Source of the DNA: Streptomyces canus
GTDB taxonomy: Bacteria > Actinomycetota > Actinomycetes > Streptomycetales > Streptomycetaceae
Assembly (NCBI RefSeq): GCF_001514145.1
Contig: NZ_KQ948660.1
Coordinates: 537,658 to 601,657 of the forward strand
Length of the DNA: 64,000 nt
Direction of reading: 5' to 3'
Shown in pieces: positions 9,263-17,768 of this stretch. The position numbers were made by a program, and so were the translations under genes. Position 1 is the stretch's first letter; the number at the start of each line of letters is the position of its first letter. The notes beneath the pieces are model-generated. The model worked only from the letters and a program-made list of their open reading frames with translations, did not search any database and was not told the DNA's origin.

Positions 9263-10024
9263 CTACTTCTTCTTGCCCTGGTTCTTGACCGCCTCGATGG
9301 CCGCCGCGGCCGCCTCGGGGTCGAGGTACGTGCCGCCCGGGTTCAGTGGCTTGAAGTCGGCGTCCAACTCATAGGACAGCGGGATGCCCGTCGGGATGTT
9401 CAGGCCCGCGATGTCGGCGTCGGAGATGCCGTCCAGGTGCTTGACCAGGGCGCGGAGGCTGTTGCCGTGGGCCGCGACCAGGACCGTGCGGCCGGCCAGG
9501 AGGTCGGGGACGATGCCGTCGTACCAGTACGGGAGCATCCGGAGGACGACGTCCTTCAGGCACTCGGTGCGGGGGCGGAGCTCCGGGGGGATCGTCGCGT
9601 AGCGCGGGTCGTCCGACTGGGAGAACTCCGTACCGTCCTCGAGCGGCGGGGGCGGGGTGTCGTAGGAGCGGCGCCACAGCATGAACTGCTCCTCGCCGAA
9701 CTCCGCGAGGGTCTGGGCCTTGTCCTTGCCCTGGAGGGCGCCGTAGTGGCGTTCGTTCAGGCGCCAGGAGCGGTGGACGGGGATCCAGTGGCGGTCCGCG
9801 GACTCCAGCGCGAGCTGGGCGGTGCGGATCGCGCGCTTCTGGAGGGACGTGTGGACCACGTCGGGCAGGAGGTCGGCGTCCTTCAGGAGTTCGCCGCCGC
9901 GGACTGCCTCCTTCTCGCCCTTCTCGTTGAGGTTGACGTCCACCCAGCCGGTGAACAGGTTCTTCGCGTTCCATTCGCTCTCGCCGTGGCGGAGGAGGAT
10001 CAGCTTGTACGGTGCGTCGGCCAT
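9263..10024 (-). CDS. gpmA: 2,3-bisphosphoglycerate-dependent phosphoglycerate mutase
   Basis: A 253-residue cytosolic glycolytic/gluconeogenic enzyme that interconverts 3- and 2-phosphoglycerate. The phosphohistidine motif LLRHGESEWN (His13) is at the N-terminus, with LNERHYGALQGKDK in the middle and the second catalytic His in VAAHGNSLRALVKHLDG. Length and motifs match the bacterial dPGM family throughout. The ATG at 10024 is the only sensible start. It is transcribed divergently from the MFS gene and sits next to mshA-region genes in other Streptomyces, which supports core-genome placement. Confidence 0.97.
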   Translation of the reverse strand: MADAPYKLILLRHGESEWNAKNLFTGWVDVNLNEKGEKEAVRGGELLKDADLLPDVVHTSLQKRAIRTAQLALESADRHWIPVHRSWRLNERHYGALQGKDKAQTLAEFGEEQFMLWRRSYDTPPPPLEDGTEFSQSDDPRYATIPPELRPRTECLKDVVLRMLPYWYDGIVPDLLAGRTVLVAAHGNSLRALVKHLDGISDADIAGLNIPTGIPLSYELDADFKPLNPGGTYLDPEAAAAAIEAVKNQGKKK

Positions 10025-10176
10025 GCGTATGAGCGTAATCCACGCCTTCGGTCCGGGTGGAGCCCGCTCGACAGACGGACGGTTGACGGGATCTGTTAAT
10101 TGAGTGGCTCGTCGTCACCCCGCCTTCGTAAGTTGTGCTCACCAGCTGAGCCACTTACACACACGGGGGACCATCC

Positions 10177-11436
10177 ATGCCACTCGCCACCCTGAGACGC
10201 GCCACCCGCGAGACCGTCTCCGGGCTGCCCCGCGAGTTCTGGTGGCTGTGGACCAGCACCCTCGTCAACCGGCTGGGTGCCTTCGTCGCCACCTTCATGG
10301 CCCTCTACCTCACCCTCGACCGCGGCTACTCCGCCTCCTACGCCGGTCTCGTCGCCTCGCTGCACGGGCTGGGCGGCGTCGTGTCGTCGATCGGGGCAGG
10401 GGTGATGACCGACCGGCTCGGACGGCGGCCCACCCTGCTGGTCGCGCAGTCCGCCACCGCCGCCTCCGTCGCGCTGCTCGGTTTCATGCACCACCCCGTC
10501 GCCATCGCCGCCGTCGCGTTCCTGGTCGGTATGGCCTCGAACGCCTCCCGGCCGGCCGTGCAGGCGATGATGGCCGACATCGTGCGGCCCGAGGACCGGG
10601 TCAGGGCCTTCTCGCTCAACTACTGGGCCATCAACCTCGGTTTCGCCGTCTCCTCCATGGCCGCCGGGTTCATCGCCGAGTACAGCTACCTCGCGGGCTT
10701 CCTGATCGAGGCCGGGATGACCGCCGTCTGCGCGGTCCTCGTCTTCCTCAAGCTGCCCGAGTCCCGGCCCGCCGCACCACGGACCGCACAGGCGGGCGAC
10801 GACGTCGGCCTCGGCACCGTCCTGCGCGACCGGCGGTTCATGAGTGTCGTGGGGCTGTCCTTCCTGGTCGCCGTGATCTTCCAGCAGGGTTCCATCGGAC
10901 TGCCCGTCGCGATGGGCGAGGCCGGGTTCACGCCCGCCGACTACGGCCTGGCCATCGCCCTGAACGGCGTTCTGATCGTCGCGCTGCAGATCCCGGTGAC
11001 CCGGTTCATCCAGGACCGGGACCCCCAGCGACTCCTCGTGGTCTCGTCCCTGCTGGCGGGATACGGCTTCGGGCTCACCGCCTTCGCCGGGTCCGTCGGC
11101 CTCTTCGCCCTCACCGTCTGCGTGTGGACCCTGGGCGAGATGATCAACGCGCCCACCCAGACCGGGCTCGTCGTCCGCCTCTCCCCCGCCCACGGCCGCG
11201 GCCGCTACCAGGGCATGTACACCCTGTCCTGGTCCGTCGCCGCCCTCGTGGCGCCCCTGATGTCCGGTTTCGTCATCGACCGGTTCGGGGCGCAGTGGCT
11301 GTGGGGGCTGTGCGCGGTCGTCGGGACGGTGGCGGCGGTGGGGTACGCCGCGCTCATGCGCCGCCTGTCCGGGGAAACGGCCGCCGAGAGCGCCGTAGCC
11401 GCGAAGTCCGCCGCCACCGAGGCCAGCCCGGCCTGA
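10177..11436 (+). CDS. MFS transporter
   Basis: A 419-residue polytopic inner-membrane protein with about 12 hydrophobic segments. The conserved loop 2-3 motif GVMTDRLGRRPTLL marks the major facilitator superfamily, and a second half begins near VVGLSFLVAVIFQQGSIGLP. Substrate cannot be deduced; drug or metabolite export by proton antiport is likely for this subfamily. The ATG is preceded by GGGGGA. It is transcribed divergently from gpmA and converges on the DUF2000 gene, with only a few bases separating the two stops. Confidence 0.9.
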   Translation: MPLATLRRATRETVSGLPREFWWLWTSTLVNRLGAFVATFMALYLTLDRGYSASYAGLVASLHGLGGVVSSIGAGVMTDRLGRRPTLLVAQSATAASVALLGFMHHPVAIAAVAFLVGMASNASRPAVQAMMADIVRPEDRVRAFSLNYWAINLGFAVSSMAAGFIAEYSYLAGFLIEAGMTAVCAVLVFLKLPESRPAAPRTAQAGDDVGLGTVLRDRRFMSVVGLSFLVAVIFQQGSIGLPVAMGEAGFTPADYGLAIALNGVLIVALQIPVTRFIQDRDPQRLLVVSSLLAGYGFGLTAFAGSVGLFALTVCVWTLGEMINAPTQTGLVVRLSPAHGRGRYQGMYTLSWSVAALVAPLMSGFVIDRFGAQWLWGLCAVVGTVAAVGYAALMRRLSGETAAESAVAAKSAATEASPA

Positions 11437-11440
11437 TCCG

Positions 11441-11866
11441 TCACGGATGCATCCGCGCGCCCTTGAGCACCTTGTCCACGGCGTTGCGCGGCCCGTACAC
11501 CGCGAGGCCCACCAGGTCCAGCTCCCCCGTCGTGACCGCCCGGACCGCCGCGCGGTTGTCCCGGTCGTTGCCCGTCGCGAACAGGTCGCTCGTGAAGAGC
11601 GCGCGCGGGAGCGAACGGGACAGCACGCGCGCGTGGGCCGTCTTCAGCGTCTCCTTGGTGCCCTCGAAGACCAGCACCGGCTGCCGGAACATCGGCAGGT
11701 AGGGCACCCCGTCGGCGTCCTCGTACGGCTCGCCGACCACCTCCGGGGCCTGGGTGCCCAGGCCGCTGACGAGGAACGCGGTGACGTTCAGGCGCTGCCA
11801 GGTCTCCAGGTCCTCGCGCAGCAGGACGGCGATCTTGGTGTCGAAGCGGATGGGTTCAGTGCTCAT
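11441..11866 (-). CDS. DUF2000 family protein
   Basis: A 141-residue soluble protein beginning MSTEPIRFDTKIAVLLREDL. The family-typical features are KIAVLLREDLETWQRLNVTAF at the N-terminus and a C-terminal AVYGPRNAVDKVLKGARMHP. The fold resembles peptidyl-tRNA hydrolase II, but no activity is established. I chose the ATG at 11866 because coding character starts there. It lies 49 bp from, and divergent to, an AraC-type regulator gene, which probably controls it from the shared promoter region. Confidence 0.8.
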   Translation of the reverse strand: MSTEPIRFDTKIAVLLREDLETWQRLNVTAFLVSGLGTQAPEVVGEPYEDADGVPYLPMFRQPVLVFEGTKETLKTAHARVLSRSLPRALFTSDLFATGNDRDNRAAVRAVTTGELDLVGLAVYGPRNAVDKVLKGARMHP

Positions 11867-11915
11867 GGGATGAGACTCGCGGGCGTCGTACGGCCTCGTC
11901 TTGTACGTTCTTTGC

Positions 11916-12779
11916 ATGGCGGCCAGAACCATGCCGGCGCAGGAGGTCACCGCGTGGCGCCCCGCCGTTCCCGGCGTCACCGAGGTCTTCCACGCCCACT
12001 TCACCGAGTACGCCTATCCGATGCATGTGCACGAGGCGTGGACGCTGCTCATCGTGGACGACGGGGCCGTACGGTACGACCTCGACCGGCACGAGCACGG
12101 CACGCCGGACGACACCGTGTCGCTGCTGCCGCCGCACGTCCCGCACAACGGCTCGCCCGTGTCGCCGGACGGCTTCCGCAAGCGGGTCCTCTATCTCGAC
12201 GGCACCCATCTCGGCGACGAGCTCATCGGGCCCGCCGTCGACGGTCCCGATCTGCGGGATCCCGTACTGCGGCAGCGGGTGGGGCAGTTGCACACGGCGC
12301 TGGCCAGGCCCGGTGAGGAGTTCGAGGCGGAGAGCAGGCTGACCCTCATCGGCGACCGGCTCAGGACCCTCCTACGGCCGCCGCCGCACGACAGACCCGT
12401 ACGCCGCGATCCCGCCCTCGCCCGCCGGCTGCGCGAACTCCTCGACGAGCGGGTCGTGGAGGGACTGTCGCTGGAGGAGGCGGCAGGGGTCGTACAGGCT
12501 CATCCGGCGCATCTCGTACGGGCGTTCAGTGCCGCTTACGGCATCGCGCCGCACCAGTACCTCACCTCCCGCCGTGTCGGCCGGGCCCGGCGTCTGCTGC
12601 TCGCGGGGCAGGGTCCCGCCGACGTCGCCGCGCTCACCGGATTCCACGACCAGGCCCATCTCACCCGGCACTTCAAGCGGCTGGTGGGGGTGACGCCGGG
12701 GCGCTATCGCAACAGCTCAAGGACCGGATCAGACAGGAGTTCGACGGAAGGCGTCCGTCCGGTGATCGGCACCGATTAG
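11916..12779 (+). CDS. AraC family transcriptional regulator
   Basis: A 287-residue regulator. The N-terminal cupin-like sensing domain (about 10-150) contains YAYPMHVHEAWTLLIVDDG and a SLLPPHVPHNG stretch. The C-terminal double helix-turn-helix (about 175-270) contains LSLEEAAGVVQAHPAHLVRA and DVAALTGFHDQAHLTRHFKR ending in GVTPGRYR, the AraC signature. The ATG at 11916 is used; the TTG 15 bp upstream adds nothing conserved. It is divergent from the DUF2000 gene and probably regulates it. The effector is unknown. Confidence 0.9.
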   Translation: MAARTMPAQEVTAWRPAVPGVTEVFHAHFTEYAYPMHVHEAWTLLIVDDGAVRYDLDRHEHGTPDDTVSLLPPHVPHNGSPVSPDGFRKRVLYLDGTHLGDELIGPAVDGPDLRDPVLRQRVGQLHTALARPGEEFEAESRLTLIGDRLRTLLRPPPHDRPVRRDPALARRLRELLDERVVEGLSLEEAAGVVQAHPAHLVRAFSAAYGIAPHQYLTSRRVGRARRLLLAGQGPADVAALTGFHDQAHLTRHFKRLVGVTPGRYRNSSRTGSDRSSTEGVRPVIGTD

Positions 12780-12789
12780 CGTCGCCGGC

Positions 12790-13278
12790 ATGGATGACAG
12801 ACAGAACTCCTTACCGTTCAGACGTCTCTCCGTGGCCGTCGCGGGTGCGGCCGCCCTGGTCGCCCTGAGCGTCGGTGGCGCCATCGCCGCGAACTCGGAC
12901 GACGAGCCCAGCGCCGAGCCGAGCATGTCGACCACCCTCCCGCCGGGCGACGGCGCAACCGATGGCGGCACGGTCGGCGGCAGCGGTGGTACCGGCGGCG
13001 GCACCGATCCCAGCCCGAGCTCCACCTCGCCGGACGATCCCCCCATCACGGACGAACCCACCGACGAACCTTCCGCCCCGAGCGAGCTGGCGGAGCTCAA
13101 CCGCCGTATCGCCGAGCTCGACAAGAAGGTCGACGAGCTGCCCACCAAGAAGGAACTCGCCGACGCGCTGCGGGCCTTCGCGGACCAGCTCGACAAGCCG
13201 GCCGCACCCGGGGATTCCGGCGGGACCGAAGAGCCGACCGACGATCCGCAGCCCACCGACTCACTTCCGCCCAACTAG
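12790..13278 (+). CDS. Secreted or membrane-anchored low-complexity protein
   Basis: A 162-residue protein with an N-terminal hydrophobic segment (about 14-34, VAVAGAAALVALSVGGAIAA) acting as signal peptide or anchor. A Gly/Thr/Ser/Pro-rich linker (about 40-98) follows, then a charged helical stretch (ELAELNRRIAELDKKVDELP) likely to form a coiled coil, and an acidic, Pro-rich tail. No catalytic domain is visible. It starts 10 bp after the AraC stop, so it may be cotranscribed. Confidence 0.7.
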   Translation: MDDRQNSLPFRRLSVAVAGAAALVALSVGGAIAANSDDEPSAEPSMSTTLPPGDGATDGGTVGGSGGTGGGTDPSPSSTSPDDPPITDEPTDEPSAPSELAELNRRIAELDKKVDELPTKKELADALRAFADQLDKPAAPGDSGGTEEPTDDPQPTDSLPPN

Positions 13279-13304
13279 GCCCAGGACAGCGGAAACGCCG
13301 GGGA

Positions 13305-13805
13305 TCAGTCCTGCGAGCGCTGGGTCAGGTGCGCGAACGCGTCCAGGTTGCGCGTCGACTCGCCCCGGGCCACCCGCCACTCGTACTCCTTGCGGATCGC
13401 GGTGGCGAAACCCAGCTCCAGCAGGGTGTTGAAGCTGCCGTCGGCCGCCTCCAGGACCTGGCCCAGGAGGCGGTCGACCTCGTCGGCGGTGACCGCGGCG
13501 AGGGGGAGCTTGCCGGCGACGTAGACGTCACCGAGCCGGTCGACGGCGTAACTCACGCCGTACAGCTTGAGGTTGCGCTCCAGGAGCCAGCGGTGGACGC
13601 CGGATTCGTTCTCGTCGGGGTGGCGGATGACGAAGGCGTTCAGCGACAGGGAGTGGCGGCCGACGAGGAGCGAGACGGTCGTCTTCAGCTTGCGGGTGCC
13701 GGGGAGCTGCACGACGTAGTTGCCGGGTGCGGGGCTCTCCCACTCGACCTCGGCGTCCTTGAGGACACCCTCGATGACCTGCGCTGCCTTCTCTGCCTCA
13801 GCCAT
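13305..13805 (-). CDS. YbjN domain-containing protein
   Basis: A 166-residue soluble protein starting MAEAEKAAQVIEGVLKDAEV. The YbjN-like alpha/beta fold is indicated by NYVVQLPGTRKLKTTVSLLV, HRWLLERNLKLYGVSYAVD and VYVAGKLPLAAVTADEVDRL. The family resembles type III secretion chaperones, but its role in actinobacteria is unknown. Its ATG overlaps the end of mshA by 8 bp, so the two are cotranscribed and probably translationally coupled. Confidence 0.85.
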   Translation of the reverse strand: MAEAEKAAQVIEGVLKDAEVEWESPAPGNYVVQLPGTRKLKTTVSLLVGRHSLSLNAFVIRHPDENESGVHRWLLERNLKLYGVSYAVDRLGDVYVAGKLPLAAVTADEVDRLLGQVLEAADGSFNTLLELGFATAIRKEYEWRVARGESTRNLDAFAHLTQRSQD

Positions 13806-15135
13806 GGTGCGAGCGTACGTGACGCCGGTACGACTGGGCCGCGGCCACATACACGTCCGCCGTCGCCGCGGCGGCGGTGTCCCAGCCGAAGGACTGGGCG
13901 TGCCGCGCGGCCGCCTCGCCCATGCGGGGCGTGAGCGCCGGGTTGTCGGCGAAATCGCGCAGCACGCGCGCGTAGGCGGCCGGATCGTGTCCGCGTACGA
14001 GGAAACCGGTGCGTTCATCGGCCACGGCCACCGGCAGCCCGCCGACCGCCGCCGCGAGCACCGGGGTTCCGGCCGCCTGGGCCTCTATGGCGACCAGGCC
14101 GAAGGACTCGCTGTAGGAGGGCATCACCAGGACGGACGCGGCCCGGAACCAGTCGGCGAGCTGCTCCTGGCCGACGGGCGGGTGGAACCGTACGACATCC
14201 GCGATGCCGAGGCGGGAGGCAAGTTTCTGCAGGCCCTCGGGTTTTGCGAGGCCGCTGCCGCTGAGGCCGCCGACGACCGGGACGAGGAGGCGGGAGCGCA
14301 GGTCGGGGCGCTGGTCGAGCAACACCGCCACGGCCCGCAGAAGGATGTCCGGGGCCTTCAGGGGCTGGATGCGGCCCGCGAAGAGCGGGATCAGGGCGTC
14401 CTGGGGCAGACCGAGACGGGCGCGGGCCGCCGCTCGGCCGTCCGCCGGGCGGAAGCGCTCGAGGTTCACGCCGGGGTGGACGACGGCGACCTTGGCGGGG
14501 TCGGCGGCGTAGTGCCGTACGAGTTCCTCGCGCTCCTCGGCGGTGTTCGCGATTAGGCGGTCGGCGGCGGCGACGATCTGGGTCTCGCCGATGACCCGGG
14601 CGGCGGGCTCGGGGCTGTCGCCGTCGGCGAGGTTGGCGTTCTTGACCTTGGCCATGGTGTGCATGGCGTGCACGAGCGGGGTGCCCCAGCGCTGGGCGGC
14701 GAGCCAGCCGACGTGGCCGGAGAGCCAGTAGTGCGAGTGGACCAGGTCGTAGTAGCCGGGGCGGTGGCCGGCCCAGGCCTGCATCACACCGTGGGTGAAG
14801 GCGCACAGCTGGGCGGGGAGGTCCTCCTTGTTGAGGCCCTCGTAGGGGCCCGCGTCGATGTGGCGGACCAGGACGCCGGGGGCCATCTCGACGGTCGGCG
14901 GGAGACCGCCCGCCGTCGCGCGCGTGAAGATCTCGACCTCGATGTTGATCGCGGCGAGGCGCTGGGCGAGCTCGACGATGTAGACGTTCATGCCGCCCGC
15001 GTCGCCGGTGCCGGGCTGGTGGAGCGGTGAGGTGTGCACGGAGAGCATGGCGACGCGGCGGGGGCGGCGGTGCAGGCGCAACCGGTGGGGTGCGGCCTGG
15101 GAGCGACGCTGGAGCCTGCTGACGTACTGGCTCAC
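13798..15135 (-). CDS. mshA: D-inositol-3-phosphate glycosyltransferase (mycothiol biosynthesis)
   Basis: A 445-residue GT4-family, GT-B-fold enzyme. MshA transfers N-acetylglucosamine from UDP-GlcNAc to 1L-myo-inositol 1-phosphate, the first step of mycothiol synthesis in actinobacteria. The N-terminal SVHTSPLHQPGTGDAGGMNV glycine-rich loop and the C-terminal PSYSESFGLVAIEAQAAGTP donor-site motif are both visible, as is LLFAGRIQ-like LIPLFAGRIQPLKAPD. Length is normal for Streptomyces MshA, which carries a basic N-terminal extension. The downstream YbjN gene overlaps its 3' end. Confidence 0.95.
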   Translation of the reverse strand: MSQYVSRLQRRSQAAPHRLRLHRRPRRVAMLSVHTSPLHQPGTGDAGGMNVYIVELAQRLAAINIEVEIFTRATAGGLPPTVEMAPGVLVRHIDAGPYEGLNKEDLPAQLCAFTHGVMQAWAGHRPGYYDLVHSHYWLSGHVGWLAAQRWGTPLVHAMHTMAKVKNANLADGDSPEPAARVIGETQIVAAADRLIANTAEEREELVRHYAADPAKVAVVHPGVNLERFRPADGRAAARARLGLPQDALIPLFAGRIQPLKAPDILLRAVAVLLDQRPDLRSRLLVPVVGGLSGSGLAKPEGLQKLASRLGIADVVRFHPPVGQEQLADWFRAASVLVMPSYSESFGLVAIEAQAAGTPVLAAAVGGLPVAVADERTGFLVRGHDPAAYARVLRDFADNPALTPRMGEAAARHAQSFGWDTAAAATADVYVAAAQSYRRHVRSHHG

Positions 15136-15347
15136 GTGGCGTTCCTCCTTGCTGCGGGCATGCCGGACGGAGGGTGTGGGGACCCTCCGAGGGAGGCAAC
15201 ACCGGAAGTCGGCATTCCCATTCCGTGCGGGGCGGTTTTTGCCGAGGTATTACCGGATTTCGCTCAACCGTTCGAGGGTGGGGTGCGTCGCGGCGTGGGC
15301 GGGGAGAGCAGGCGGTGGCCCGTCGCCCGCCGCATACCCTCGTAGGC

Positions 15348-16178
15348 ATGACATCCCGCGCCCCCTCCCGCCCTGTGGGCACGGTCACGCGCGGGACGAC
15401 CAACCCCAACCGGCTGCGCCGCATGGACCGCTGGATCGCGGCCGCACACGGCGCCGAGCTGCGCCGCGCCGCCGATCCGGTCGCCGTCGATCTCGGGTAC
15501 GGCGCCGCGCCCTGGACCGCCGTCGAGTTGCTCACCCGGCTCCGCGAGGAAGCTCCACGCACGCGCGTGGTCGGTGTCGAGATCGAACCGGCCCGGGTGG
15601 CGGCGGCGAAACCGTACGAACGCGACGGGCTCGTCTTCCGGCACGGCGGGTTCGAGATCCCGGTCCCCCAGCGGCCGCTGCTCGTCCGGGCGGCCAATGT
15701 GCTGCGCCAGTACGACGAGGCCGAGGTCGCCGCCGTATGGGAGCGGCTGTGTGCCCGGCTGGCACCGGCCGATCCGGCGCGGGGGTCGCGCGGCGGGCTG
15801 CTCGTCGAGGGGACCTGCGACGAGATCGGGCGTCGGCACGTGTGGGTGGCGCTCGGTCCGGAGGGGCCGCGGACGGTCACCTTCGCGGCCCGGCTGGGCT
15901 CGCTGGAGCGGCCCTCCGACCTCGCCGAGCGGCTCCCGAAGGCGCTGATCCACCGCAACGTCCCGGGCGAGCCGGTGCACTCCTTCCTGCGCGACTTCGA
16001 CCGCGCGTGGGCGGCCGCCGCGCCCTACGCGTCGTACGGCGCCCGGCAGCGGTGGATCCGGACGGTACGAGACCTGACGGCCGACTGGCCGGTGGTGGAC
16101 GGTCCTTCGCGGTGGCGGCAGGGGGAAGTGACCGTGGCGTGGAGGGCGTTGGCACCGCGTGGGGTGGCGCACGCGTGA
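15348..16178 (+). CDS. Putative class I SAM-dependent methyltransferase
   Basis: A 276-residue protein from the ATG at 15348. A nucleotide-binding loop DPVAVDLGYGAAPWTAVELL and the following acidic VVGVEIEPARV strand resemble SAM-binding motifs I and II, with LLVEGTCDEIGRRHVWVAL further on. The substrate is unknown. It is transcribed divergently from mshA across about 210 bp that presumably contains both promoters. Motif I deviates from the usual GxGxG form (DLGYGAAP), so the assignment rests on overall pattern. Confidence 0.75.
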   Translation: MTSRAPSRPVGTVTRGTTNPNRLRRMDRWIAAAHGAELRRAADPVAVDLGYGAAPWTAVELLTRLREEAPRTRVVGVEIEPARVAAAKPYERDGLVFRHGGFEIPVPQRPLLVRAANVLRQYDEAEVAAVWERLCARLAPADPARGSRGGLLVEGTCDEIGRRHVWVALGPEGPRTVTFAARLGSLERPSDLAERLPKALIHRNVPGEPVHSFLRDFDRAWAAAAPYASYGARQRWIRTVRDLTADWPVVDGPSRWRQGEVTVAWRALAPRGVAHA

Positions 16179-16429
16179 ACTCCGGTGGGCCGGGGCAAGG
16201 TGGCCCACGCTGAACTTCAGTGCGCCCAGCGGATGAACCCGCTCCGGGAGTGACCTGCGGGGAACGATCTGTGTGAGTCGTTCGTCACACAGGCGGGGAG
16301 ATCGTTTTCGGGGGCGGGGAGAGAGGGATGCACAGGGAAGGCCTGCCTCTGTCGCTTTCGGCCATGGCGTGGCACGATCCCCCGAGCACCGTAAGTTACT
16401 GACGGTAAATCAGCTTTGGGGGCAGAGGT

Positions 16430-17503
16430 ATGGGAACGGGCAAGCGCGGTCTGATCGCTACGGCCGTGACCGTGATCGGCGCGGTAGCCGTGCTGGCGGC
16501 ACCGGGTACCGCCTTCGCCGCCCCGACTCCGACCCCCAGCCCCACGGCTTCGCCGACCGCCGTGACCAACAGGGACATCGAGGCCGTACGCAAGCAGCTC
16601 GACGCGCTCTATCACGACGCGGCCGTCGCCACCGACGCCTACAACGCCGCCGAAGAGAAGGCCGAGCAGCAGTCGGCGCAGATCGTCGCGCTCGCCCAGA
16701 AGATCGTCAAGGGCCAGGAGAAGCTGGCGAAGCTGAAGGCCCGCGCGGGCGCCGCGGCCGCCGCCCAGTACCGCAGCTACGGGCTGTCGGACGAGGCGCA
16801 GCTGATGCTGAGTGACGATCCGCAGGAGTTCCTGGACAACACCGGCCGCATTCTGCAGGGCCAGCGCGCCACCAAGGCGCTGATCGCGGAACTGACCCGG
16901 ACCCAGCAGGACTTGAAGCAGTACGCCGACGACGCCTCCGCGCAGTGGACGAACCTGGAGGCGAACCGCAAGGCGAAGGCGACGGCCAAGAAGCGGGTCC
17001 AGCAGCAGATCGCGGCGGCCGAGAAGCTCGAGTCCCAGCTGGAGGAGAAGGAGAAGAAGCGCCTCGCCGAACTGGAGGAGCAGGCCGCTCATCAGTCGCA
17101 GACCGCCTGGCTGGACTCCGGCATCCTCGACGAGATCGACGGCAAGGCGAGCGCGGCCGGGAAGCTCGCGGTCGCCTTTGCGACGACCCAGATGGGCAAA
17201 CCGTACGAATGGGGCGCCGAGGGCCCTGACTCCTACGACTGTTCAGGACTGACCTCACAGGCCTGGGCGAGCGCCGGCAATCCCATTCCGCGCACCTCGC
17301 AGGAGCAGTGGAAGCAGCTCAAGCACGTCGACGTCAAGGACATGCGGCCCGGCGACCTGATCATCTACTTCGACGACGCCAGCCATGTGGCGATGTACCT
17401 CGGCGACGGCGCGATCGTGCACGCGCCACGACCGGGGCGGACGGTGACGATCGCCGGGGCGGGGTCGATGCCGATACTCGGGGTGGTGCGGCCGGACGCG
17501 TGA
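16430..17503 (+). CDS. Secreted NlpC/P60 peptidoglycan endopeptidase
   Basis: A 357-residue secreted cell-wall hydrolase. The signal peptide (about 1-31) ends at GTAFAAP and is followed by a Pro/Thr linker. A long coiled coil spans about 46-225, and the NlpC/P60 domain about 240-357 has catalytic Cys271 in YDCSGLTSQAW, His319 in DDASHVAMYLGD and His331 in IVHAPRPG. It should cleave peptide stems of peptidoglycan, as RipA-type enzymes do, with the coiled coil probably autoinhibitory or partner-binding. It is monocistronic by position. I looked for a c-di-AMP riboswitch upstream and did not see a convincing one. Confidence 0.92.
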   Translation: MGTGKRGLIATAVTVIGAVAVLAAPGTAFAAPTPTPSPTASPTAVTNRDIEAVRKQLDALYHDAAVATDAYNAAEEKAEQQSAQIVALAQKIVKGQEKLAKLKARAGAAAAAQYRSYGLSDEAQLMLSDDPQEFLDNTGRILQGQRATKALIAELTRTQQDLKQYADDASAQWTNLEANRKAKATAKKRVQQQIAAAEKLESQLEEKEKKRLAELEEQAAHQSQTAWLDSGILDEIDGKASAAGKLAVAFATTQMGKPYEWGAEGPDSYDCSGLTSQAWASAGNPIPRTSQEQWKQLKHVDVKDMRPGDLIIYFDDASHVAMYLGDGAIVHAPRPGRTVTIAGAGSMPILGVVRPDA

Positions 17504-17768
17504 GCGCCCGGCCGCGTGACCCGGATCATGTGACGCGGGGCACGCCTGACGGCCCGCAAACCTGCCGCGAACGTGACGTTCGTCATCCCCGCGGCACGCG
17601 CCATCTGTCCAACTGCGGTGGATAACGCGGCATATGACAGTGGCCACCGGCCAAGCGGCGTGTCTCACGCCATTCCTTTCCCGCCCCGGCACCCGCTATG
17701 GTCCCCGTCGGTGGATCGAGGTCCCTCGCTCCACCATGCCCTCGGGGGGAGGGAAGGAATCCGAGACC

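Noticed and set aside
9437..10099. A 220-residue frame antisense to gpmA
   Set aside because: gpmA is certain by motif and full length; the antisense frame is compositional only.
16179..16429. c-di-AMP (ydaO) riboswitch before the NlpC/P60 gene
   Set aside because: This gene class often carries one in Streptomyces, but I could not find the conserved core in the 250-bp leader by eye.
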